IMG/VR virus record: IMGVR_UViG_3300043410_000209
Coordinates: 1 to 24,947 of that record
Source of the DNA: a virus
Strand: one strand, 5' to 3'
DNA: 24,947 bases
Numbering within the stretch: position 1 is the first letter of the stretch; every line of letters starts with the position of its first letter. The translations under genes and the position numbers were made by a program. Of this stretch, positions 6,913-14,900 are shown piece after piece. Under the pieces are notes generated by a model. That model had not been told where the DNA came from, did no database searches, and was given only the letters and a program-made list of their open reading frames with translations.

Positions 6913-8976
6913 ATGAGCCTACATGCACTAGCCAACCATCTGCAAGAAGCCGGACGCGGCGACGACAAAGTCCTGATCCACATGACCCCTAGAGAAGTTA
7001 GCGGTTTGCAATCGCTCGCTATGGCGCATGGTGGTTCTTTGACAATTAACCCAGAAACAGGTCTACCTGAAGCGGGTTTCCTAGATAGGATGCTCCCAAC
7101 CATTATTGGTGCTGGACTTACCATAGCTTCCGGTGGCGCTTTATCCCCGTTGATGGCTGCAGGTATTACAGGCGCTGGATATGGATTGTACACAGGTAGC
7201 TTAAGTAAAGGTTTGATGGCAGGCTTGGGCGCATACGGTGGTGCTGGTTTAGCTAGTGGGTTAGGGGCTGCTGGGGCGGAAGCTGCTGGGGCGGAAGCTG
7301 CAAGTGCGGGAGCTGCATCTGGGGAAACCGCTGCTAATTTAGGGTCGCAAGGTTCTGCGTTTAATATACCGGCGGATAAATTTACTACTAGCGTACCAGC
7401 AGAAAACGTTTTAACTCCCGGATATGGTGTAAATAATAGCATTCCGGGTATTGCAGGTACTGATGTAAATACTATGGCTAATTCTTATTTGCCATCTGTA
7501 AACCCCGTAGATAATATGGTATCGCAAGTAAACGCAGCTCCTGCCCTGTCTGATTTTGGTGGGGCAGGGGTTAATGGTGGGGTCGATCCTAGTCTATATA
7601 AAACCGTAGGTACACCTGATGTTGCGTCTACTGGCAACGATATTGATCGTATTATGGGTCAAGGTAATCCACGTAGCTACTGGGATAATGTTAAAGGTGG
7701 TTTTGGTAAAGCGACTGATAGTTGGGAAGGTCTAAAAGGCGTATGGGATAAAACTCCAACTGGTACAGGACTTGGCTTGATGACTACCGGCATGGGGCTG
7801 ATGGAAGAAATGAGAAACAAAAACGCTGCCGCTCCAGAAAAAAGCGAAATGTATTTGCGTCCTTATGAATACTCCATAGCTCAAAACTCTAATGCTTACG
7901 CGCCGAATGCAGCAACTTCAGAACGTGAATATTTTGTGCAGCCTAGATTCAAAGCACTGCCTATTGAACGTGTCGCTAAAGAAGGCGGCTTGATGTCAAT
8001 TAATAAATACGGTATTGGCGGTGAAATTGAGCAGATGTCGGCAGAGAATTCGGTAAGTGGTAATACCATGTACCCACAGTCCCAGCTTCAGACTGCTATG
8101 TACTCAAACCCAATGGTGCAGCGTCCTGTACAAAACGAAGTAATCAACGCTGGTCTTGATACACCTGTTGATACTTACACCGGCGAAGCTCGTATGGCTA
8201 GTGGTGGTGTAGCAACCCCACAACCTTCTTCAGAGAAAAAGTATGCGTACGACCCAGAGACAATGAAGTTTACTGAAACAACTACGACCACACCTGCTGC
8301 ACAAGCTAATCAAGGTTTTGGATTGTTTGGTTTAAACCCAATGATGGGTGGAAATTTTCGCGGTCAACAAAACATTTCTAACGGGGCATACTTTGGTTTA
8401 ACCCCAGCTTTAATGGCAATGTTTGGTGGACAACAACAAGCCGCACAACAACCAACAGTAACTACAGAAACCTTTGGTGGCATAGCAACTCCGTACGTAC
8501 CACAAGGGCAAGCTGCAGGTGCGCAAGATACAAGTATGGTACCAAACACCGTTATTCCCGCAGCACAGACACCAGAACAACAGCTTGGATTAACAGATTT
8601 TTACGCTAATATGAATCAGCGTCTTGCCGAGCAAGGCGGTTATGCTGCAGGTGGTATGGCTAGTGGTGGTATGGCTAGTGGTGGTATATCTACTTTGGGT
8701 GGTTATTCTGATGGTGGTCGTTTATTGAAAGGTCCCGGCGATGGCGTTAGCGATTCTATTCCTGCTTCTATTGGTGATCGTCAGCCCGCTCGTCTTGCTG
8801 ATGGTGAGTTCGTGGTGCCTGCACGTATCGTATCAGAGTTGGGAAATGGATCTACAGAGGCCGGTGCTAGAAAACTCTATCAGATGATGGAACGAGTACA
8901 ACACGCTAGACGTAAGACCGTAGGTAAAAACCAAGTAGCAAAAAATAATAAAGCCGAAAAATTAATGCCTGCTTAA
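6913..8976 (+). CDS. Gly/Ala-rich internal virion or tape-measure-like protein
   Basis: A 687-residue probable internal virion protein. The N-terminus (LHALANHLQEAGRG, VLIHMTPREVSGLQSLAMAH and GGSLTINPETGLPEAGF) is a conserved block I recognise from aquatic phage genomes. Residues about 60-118 are Gly/Ala-rich and hydrophobic (LPTIIGAGLTIASGGA onward) and could insert in a membrane during DNA delivery. Residues 119-138 are four AAGAE-type pentapeptides; 580-592 repeat MASGG. Near the C-terminus, GPGDGVSDSIPASIGDRQPA and ARLADGEFVVPARIVSELG (about 615-650) match a motif common in tape-measure-like phage proteins. The end is basic. There is an AAGGG site before the start. The central part (240-560) looks disordered and Gln/Ala/Pro-rich. 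The membrane and ejection roles are inference. Confidence 0.72.
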   Translation: MSLHALANHLQEAGRGDDKVLIHMTPREVSGLQSLAMAHGGSLTINPETGLPEAGFLDRMLPTIIGAGLTIASGGALSPLMAAGITGAGYGLYTGSLSKGLMAGLGAYGGAGLASGLGAAGAEAAGAEAASAGAASGETAANLGSQGSAFNIPADKFTTSVPAENVLTPGYGVNNSIPGIAGTDVNTMANSYLPSVNPVDNMVSQVNAAPALSDFGGAGVNGGVDPSLYKTVGTPDVASTGNDIDRIMGQGNPRSYWDNVKGGFGKATDSWEGLKGVWDKTPTGTGLGLMTTGMGLMEEMRNKNAAAPEKSEMYLRPYEYSIAQNSNAYAPNAATSEREYFVQPRFKALPIERVAKEGGLMSINKYGIGGEIEQMSAENSVSGNTMYPQSQLQTAMYSNPMVQRPVQNEVINAGLDTPVDTYTGEARMASGGVATPQPSSEKKYAYDPETMKFTETTTTTPAAQANQGFGLFGLNPMMGGNFRGQQNISNGAYFGLTPALMAMFGGQQQAAQQPTVTTETFGGIATPYVPQGQAAGAQDTSMVPNTVIPAAQTPEQQLGLTDFYANMNQRLAEQGGYAAGGMASGGMASGGISTLGGYSDGGRLLKGPGDGVSDSIPASIGDRQPARLADGEFVVPARIVSELGNGSTEAGARKLYQMMERVQHARRKTVGKNQVAKNNKAEKLMPA
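7267..7326 (+). repeat. Four in-frame 15-bp tandem repeats
   Basis: Units are at 7267-7281, 7282-7296, 7297-7311 and 7312-7326. The first two are identical (GCTGCTGGGGCGGAA) and the last two are diverged. Each unit encodes one pentapeptide (AAGAE, AAGAE, AASAG, AASGE), so changes in copy number would keep the frame. Confidence 0.85.
8650..8688 (+). repeat. 15-bp tandem repeat, about 2.6 copies
   Basis: The unit GGTGGTATGGCTAGT occurs at 8650-8664 and 8665-8679, with a partial copy to 8688. It encodes GGMAS repeats in frame. A related single MASGG unit occurs near base 8190 in the same gene. Confidence 0.85.
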
Positions 8977-8977
8977 T

Positions 8978-9388
8978 ATGCCCCTATATCACGTATCGCC
9001 GAATACACTGCCACAAGTATGGCCTACAGTAGCGCCTATGTTGCAGCGCGCAATTGATATTGACCCCGAGTTAAATGACATCAAACTTGTGGAATATATG
9101 ATACGTATAGGGCAACAACATTTATTAGTGTGGGAAGACCCTGAAGAAGGAGTTATTACTGGAGCAGCAACAGTTGCTTTCTTAGATCAGTCTATGGAAA
9201 GAGTTGCCAGTGTTAACTTGATGGGTGGTAAGGGTATAGTAAGAGACCACGTATTTGACGCAGCTAAACAGTACATGCGAGATATGGGCGCAACAGTTGC
9301 ACAGTGCATGTGCAGAAGCAATCTTGTTCCGATGTACGAAAAGATGGGCATGGAAAACACCCATCAAGTAATGAGGATTAAATTATGA
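8978..9388 (+). CDS. GNAT-like small protein among internal virion genes
   Basis: A 136-residue protein with the outline of a GNAT N-acetyltransferase: central strands (QQHLLVWEDP at 46-55, GAATVAFLD at 62-70, RVASVNLMGG at 75-84), a helix after the Gly-Gly-Lys-Gly turn (83-102), a strand ATVAQCMCRS (105-114), and a final YEKMGMENTHQVMRIKL (120-136) like the family's usual C-terminal 'YEKLGF' strand. The acetyl-CoA loop (R/Q-x-x-G-x-G/A) is not clearly present, so it may be non-catalytic. Phages often carry such a protein next to internal virion genes. It starts 1 base after the preceding stop with no clear ribosome site, so translation is probably coupled. Its stop overlaps the next start (ATGA). 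Confidence 0.6.
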   Translation: MPLYHVSPNTLPQVWPTVAPMLQRAIDIDPELNDIKLVEYMIRIGQQHLLVWEDPEEGVITGAATVAFLDQSMERVASVNLMGGKGIVRDHVFDAAKQYMRDMGATVAQCMCRSNLVPMYEKMGMENTHQVMRIKL

Positions 9389-10446
9389 GATTTAACAATT
9401 GCGCAATGGCTTTAGCTGGCATCCCTGATTTGCCTAGCGAGGCATTCAAGCATGACGGTAACCGCAAGATTAAACCGCAAGGTGGAGATTCCCCACCACC
9501 AGCGCCAACAAGCCAAACAGTTACCCAGACTTCTATCCCTGAGTACGCACGTCCTACTGTAGAGCGGATGATCGGTAAAGCCGAGGCGCTTAGTAATGCC
9601 CCTTATCAGGCTTATGGTGGTGAGCGTCTTGCTGGGTTTACCCCAATGCAGCAGCAAGCAATGCAGGGCGTTGCCAACTTACAGCCTTCACAGCAATTAG
9701 GAACTGCAACACAGCTGGCGGGGTTAGGTGGTCTAGGTGCAATGAACGCTGGTAATCAGTACAACATGATGGCTACAAACCCATATGCTATGCAAGCATA
9801 TATGTCGCCGTACATACAAAACGCTTTGAACCCACAGATGGAAGAAGCCCGCCGTCAGTCAAATATAACAGGGCAAATGAACGCTGCTAGAGCAGTGCAA
9901 CAAGGTGCGTTTGGTGGTTCAGGTTCAGCACTAGTAGAGGCAGAGCGTCAGCGTAACTTAGGTACTAACCTTGCCAATATATACGGCACAGGTATGCAAA
10001 ACGCATTTCAAAATGCTCAGCAAGCTCAGCAGTTCGGTGCTACTCTGGGGCTACAAGGCAACCAAGCTGCTATTCAAGGTGCAAGTACATTAGGTCAGTT
10101 AGGTCAGACTCAGTTCGGCCAACAAAAAGATATTCTGAACGCCCAGATGAATGCGGGTGCGCAACAGCAAGCACTGCAACAACAAAAGCTAACTCAGCAA
10201 TACCAAGACTTCTTAAACCAAAAGAATTACGACAAACAGAACATAGCGTTCTTGTCAGATGTATTACGTGGTGTACCATTAAGCCAGCAAACACAAGCTA
10301 CGTACCAAGCTCCACCTTCTATGGGCGCACAATTAGGCGGCGCTGCCCTAGGTTATCTTGGCGCTAAACAAGCAGGTATATTTGCTAAAGGTGGTAGGGT
10401 TCACGGCTTAGATAAACTAGCAATAGATCAGTTGATGAAAGGTTAA
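9385..10446 (+). CDS. Gln/Ala-rich internal virion protein
   Basis: A 353-residue protein, probably an internal or DNA-ejection component. Residues 43-86 (TVTQTSIPEYARPTVERMIG, then NAPYQAYGGERLAGFTP) match a conserved N-terminal block in many phage genomes at this position. Residues about 87-300 are Gln/Ala/Asn-rich helices with repeated Gln pairs and probable coiled-coil or filament character. The tail (GYLGAKQAGIFAKGGRVHGL, then DKLAIDQLMKG) carries the F-A-x-GG-x-V signature also seen in the neighbours. GAGGA at 9373-9377, 7 bases before the ATG, and overlap with the preceding stop fix the start. An in-frame ATG at 9406 is a weaker alternative. No enzyme motif was found. Confidence 0.68.
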   Translation: MRFNNCAMALAGIPDLPSEAFKHDGNRKIKPQGGDSPPPAPTSQTVTQTSIPEYARPTVERMIGKAEALSNAPYQAYGGERLAGFTPMQQQAMQGVANLQPSQQLGTATQLAGLGGLGAMNAGNQYNMMATNPYAMQAYMSPYIQNALNPQMEEARRQSNITGQMNAARAVQQGAFGGSGSALVEAERQRNLGTNLANIYGTGMQNAFQNAQQAQQFGATLGLQGNQAAIQGASTLGQLGQTQFGQQKDILNAQMNAGAQQQALQQQKLTQQYQDFLNQKNYDKQNIAFLSDVLRGVPLSQQTQATYQAPPSMGAQLGGAALGYLGAKQAGIFAKGGRVHGLDKLAIDQLMKG

Positions 10447-10448
10447 TT

Positions 10449-11939
10449 ATGTTCGGTCCTATCAACGAGATTAAAGATTTAGCATTTAAATACTCCAAGC
10501 CTGAGCTTGGTCGTATGGCACAGCTTGGCATGATTGAGCCGCAAAAAGCTATGATGGCTGGCATGATGCGGGATCGCATTTCTAAAGAAGACGCTAAACC
10601 GCCGACAACAACGGTAGCCCAAGACGTACTTGGTATGCAACCACCACAGCAGGTTCAACCTCAACCGCAGCAAATGGGCATGCCGCAGTTGGCACAAGCT
10701 CAAGGTCAGCCACAACCACAACAAGCCCCACAGATGGGTATGCCTCCACAGCCAGCCCAACCACCTATGAATGCAACACGAATGGCGGCTACTGGCGGTT
10801 TAACTTCTCTACCTGTACCGGAACATGATTACGCAGGTGGCGGCATTGTTGCATTTGATGAAGGCGGCGAAGTACCAAGATTCCGTTCTGGCGGTGGCAT
10901 GCCACAAATGCCAACTGTAGATTTTAGTAACCTACAACAATACACAGCTGAGCCAGTAGGTCCAGATTACATACCAAACACTCTAGCTGAAGCTCAACAG
11001 ATATACGAGCAACAAGGTATCGTTAATCCGTATGAAGGGCTAATTAAACAAAACGAAGATAAACGTGCAGAAATTGGTACACGTAAAGAACAAGCCAAAG
11101 GCGAATTCCTAATGAATTTAGGCGCTGGGCTAATGAATGCTAGACAAGGCCAAGAGGTAGCAGCTTTAGGTGCTGGTGCTACTAAAGGTATGGCTGACTA
11201 CAAAGATGCTATGAAAGACGTACGTGCATCTGAAGAAAGACTCGACGATAGAATCGGTGCGTTTAAATTGGCTGATTACCAAGCTAAGAAAACTGGTACT
11301 GACGCAGCTATTGCTAAGCGTGATGCCGCACGTAAAGATCTTCTTGCCGCAAAGAATAAAAATGTGGAGACGTCCAACGCCGCAGCAATTGAAGGCGAGA
11401 AGATTAAAATGCAAGGATACAATGCGCAAATGGGCTACCGTGGTACTGTTGATGCTGCAGGTATTCATAACGCAAATATGCCTGATCTGTTTAAGATTGC
11501 GAATAGCAAACAAATGACTGATGCAATGCCAAATGCTACGTTTGCGCAACGTCTGGAAGCTGCGGGTAATTACCTGCATCCTAAAGATACATACAACGCA
11601 TTGGTATCTCGTGCTAACCTAGTAAATAAATCTATTGCTGCTAGTAATGATTTGCTACGACAACAATATAATGCTGAAGGTAAAACGGATGCAGAGAGAA
11701 AAGCTATTTTAGAAAAGATGAAAACAAACGCTGCGTCAATTAGAGAAGAACAAGGCTGGACTGACGCAGATGATGAAAGATTGAAGCAAGAACATCTTAA
11801 GATGAGTAGTGGGCAACAAGGCCAACAAAGTCAACAGGGGCAGATGAAGCCAGAAGAAAGACAAGCTGCATTAGCGTTTATACAGGCAAACCCAAATGAC
11901 CCACGTACTCCCGCTATTAAAGCCGCACTAGGAATGTAA
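10449..11939 (+). CDS. Pro/Gln-rich internal virion protein with Gly-rich signature
   Basis: A 496-residue protein. Residues 1-45 are a Met-rich helical head; 62-107 are a Pro/Gln/Met low-complexity arm (PPQQVQPQPQQ, QPQPQQAPQMGMPPQ). Residues 112-150 hold Gly-rich signature motifs (YAGGGIVAFDEGG) like those in the two large internal proteins upstream. Residues about 170-460 are charged and helical with Lys/Glu/Ala heptad-like stretches (for example around 200-320), probably coiled coil. The C-terminus (EERQAALAFIQANPNDPRTP, then AIKAALGM) looks like a short docking helix. It is 2 bases from both the preceding and following genes, with an AAAGG site upstream. Placement between the GNAT-like/Gln-rich pair and the giant gene suggests it is packaged or ejected with them; that is inference. 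Confidence 0.66.
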   Translation: MFGPINEIKDLAFKYSKPELGRMAQLGMIEPQKAMMAGMMRDRISKEDAKPPTTTVAQDVLGMQPPQQVQPQPQQMGMPQLAQAQGQPQPQQAPQMGMPPQPAQPPMNATRMAATGGLTSLPVPEHDYAGGGIVAFDEGGEVPRFRSGGGMPQMPTVDFSNLQQYTAEPVGPDYIPNTLAEAQQIYEQQGIVNPYEGLIKQNEDKRAEIGTRKEQAKGEFLMNLGAGLMNARQGQEVAALGAGATKGMADYKDAMKDVRASEERLDDRIGAFKLADYQAKKTGTDAAIAKRDAARKDLLAAKNKNVETSNAAAIEGEKIKMQGYNAQMGYRGTVDAAGIHNANMPDLFKIANSKQMTDAMPNATFAQRLEAAGNYLHPKDTYNALVSRANLVNKSIAASNDLLRQQYNAEGKTDAERKAILEKMKTNAASIREEQGWTDADDERLKQEHLKMSSGQQGQQSQQGQMKPEERQAALAFIQANPNDPRTPAIKAALGM

Positions 11940-11941
11940 TA

Positions 11942-14900
11942 ATGCCATTCGACCCAAATGCTTTTCTGCAAAAGTACGGTACACCTGCGGAAGGTGAAGC
12001 CGCGCCAACCGGTTTTGATCCTGATGCTTTTATAAAAAAGTATGCAGCGCCGCAACCTACTGAAAATCCAGCAGTAACTTCTGGGCCGAACCCACTAAAT
12101 CCGCAGCAGCCTGAACAGCCAACACAAGCACCTGCACAACCTGCACCTGTTGCTAGTGAAGAGCCTGGACTACTAACCGATATACTTAAAGGTTTTCAAC
12201 GTATTCCATCCAGCTTAGCTGAACAATATGAAGGACTAGCCACACGTAAATCAGCGCAGATGGCTAAAGGCAATCAAGTCCAAACCGCGTTGTATAACAT
12301 GATTGACGCCGGTGAAATTAAATCTGATAAGGATCTTGATAAAGCCTACTTAAAATTATTGTATGGCAAAGAACAGCTATCCCCAAAAGAGCTATTAAAT
12401 CATGGCGACTTAAAAGAAACTTTAGCGCTTGCTGATGTGTATGAGTATATGAACTCATCCCCAGAACATCGAGCCGCAATGAAAAAAGGTGTTGGTACCG
12501 CACTAGAACAATCTACTACTAGGTTTGAAGAATCACAAGCACGTAGTAAAGAGCGCCAAGCAGAGCTAGAGAAGCTAGCCCCAAGGGTTAAACAGTTTAC
12601 TGATATTAGTAGTCCGTACGAAGCAGCTAGTTGGGCGGCTGGTAGATTACCTGAGTTTGTTGGTACAAACTTACCACAGTTAGGTGCTGCGTATCTTACC
12701 GGACCCGGTGGTCTTGCCCTTACTAGTATCGCACCAGAATTATCAGGCGGTACTCAAGAACGTATCAAACACATGGAAGGTATCGTTAAAAACGAACCAG
12801 ACCCTGCTAAGCGTAGACAAGCCTTAATTGATTATGTAAATAAAACTCAAGACGTAACCTTACATGCAGCTGTGCTTAATGGCATGACTGATATGATTAT
12901 TGGCCCTGAAGCGGAAGCAGTTAAACTTGGCGCACAAAACGCGTTTAAAGAAGAGGTACGCAAAGAAGTTCTTAAGAAATTACCGAAAGCTGTAGCTGGC
13001 GAAGCTATGGGTGAAGGTGCTACAGGCGCTATCCAAGAAATTACCAATATGGTAGCGGAAAGAACTTTAGGTGAACTACAGGGTGATGTATTTAGTGCGG
13101 AAAATATTAAACGTGTAATCAACTCAGCAGCTGATGAAGCGCTTGGCGGTGCCGGTGTGTCTACTGGAGTGCAGCTAACTAAAGCCGCGTTAGCAAAGAA
13201 AAACTTAGCCGACACAGATACGCCTGAAGGTAGGGCCATACGTGGGCTTGATGAATTGGCTGATCGGGAAGAAAAAGCCGGAACAACAGAAGAGATGACC
13301 GTTCCGCCTGCCCCACCTGCTCCACCCACAGCACCGCAACGTGCAATACCTACTGAACCACTATTTACGTTTGATACCCCTGAACAAGCGCAAGAGCGTA
13401 CTAATTTATTAAAAGTTAATCGCCCTAAAGAAAATTTTGCTGTAAAAGAAACAGAAGATGGCAAATTCGGTGTATATCAAATACCGGTTGAGGAAACAGG
13501 AAGCACAAATGTTACCCCACCTGCAGTAAATAAAAAAGAAGTAGAACAAATAGCTAGAGGTGGGTGGTTTGAGTTATCCGATGCAGAGCGTTTAGAACTG
13601 CAGGGGGATTTACAGTTTCTTAAAGATTCAGGAAGAACTATAACCATAAATAGTATACCCGAAGAAATTCGAGCAAAACTAAGCCATTCTGCATTAATAA
13701 ATTTAAAATCCGCGTTAAACCAAGATATCGATGCAACTATAGCTGCGCTAACGCCGTCTAGCAAAAAAGAAACAGCCACAGGAGGTGAAGATGTTACCGC
13801 ACCTATCACAGACACAAGTGGAGTTGGCGCTGAAGATATTGGCAAACCCACACAAGGTACCGGTGCCGGAGTCACTACACCATCTGAGGGAGCAGGACTG
13901 GGTGTTTCTGATACAGATGTTACGGGAGCTGGAGTATCAGAAGGAATTCAGCCCCATACACTAACCAGAAAGCAATTCCAAGAAGCTAACACAAATCTTC
14001 ACACGTTTAGTAATATATTCTCGCCTAACTTTGAGTTTAAAGAAAATCCAGATGAGATATTAGCTAACAATACTGAAAATGATATTCGCCTTGCAAGTAA
14101 ATTCTTTGGGCTTTCTTTTGTTAAAGATATAAAACGTGCAGCAGAGAAACTTGCAAAGACCGTCCAAAGAATGAAGATAGCGGAGAAGTTAGACCCCGCA
14201 CAAGTGGCAGAGATGAAACTGCCTGAGTTAAAAGAATTAGCTAAATCACTTGGGGTATCTTCGTACGGAAATAAAAATGACATCATAAATTATGTTAATA
14301 ATTTTTACTCTAACTTAGAAGGTAAATTTGAAGAAGAGTTAAAAAACTATGCGCATGAACAAGCAGTTCGTAAAGCTGCGCAAAAGGGTGAACCTATAAG
14401 TGATGAGGTACTAAAGGACTATCCGGATATTGCTGCATACGCTACCCCATTAGGTTCTGAATCGTATACTCAAGCTATAAAACGTCTATCAAAAAGAATG
14501 TTGCCACAACATTTAATGGACGTGCCAAACACTGCGCGACATCTTAGAGAGGATGCTGAACACTCAGATGACGCTAGACATGCTTCCGTGCTAAATGATG
14601 TTGCTAATGCAATGGAAGAGTATTACAAAAACGCTTTTGGTATAAAAGAAGAAACACCTGCGGCTGAAGAAACTGTACCTACAGAAGAAGAAGTAACCGC
14701 GCTTAACGACACTATTGAAAAAGGTGTAAAGGATAAACTTGAAGGTTTATTAGTTGGCGATGAAGTTAGATTTGGTAACACCCCCGGCGTTGTTGTCGGC
14801 ATAGAGGGTGATTATGCTAAGTTTCATTCAGCTAGTTCATCTAACCCTAAAGCGTATACCCGTATACCAAAGAACCAATTAACTTTTGTATCGCGTCCTA

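Noticed and set aside
6888-6913. TTGACA (6888-6893) in the 36-base gap before the 687-residue gene, a possible promoter -35
   Set aside because: No acceptable -10 box follows at 16-18 bases; the only candidate (GATATG) overlaps the start codon. The gene has a normal ribosome site and is probably co-transcribed.
6900-7442. A 180-codon antisense ORF rich in Pro and Ala
   Set aside because: It mirrors the Gly/Ala-rich gene on the plus strand. It has no plausible fold or ribosome site and is opposite an intact gene.
12847-13464. A 205-codon antisense ORF inside the giant gene
   Set aside because: Ser/Val/Ala-rich shadow of the plus-strand coding sequence, with no recognisable motif.
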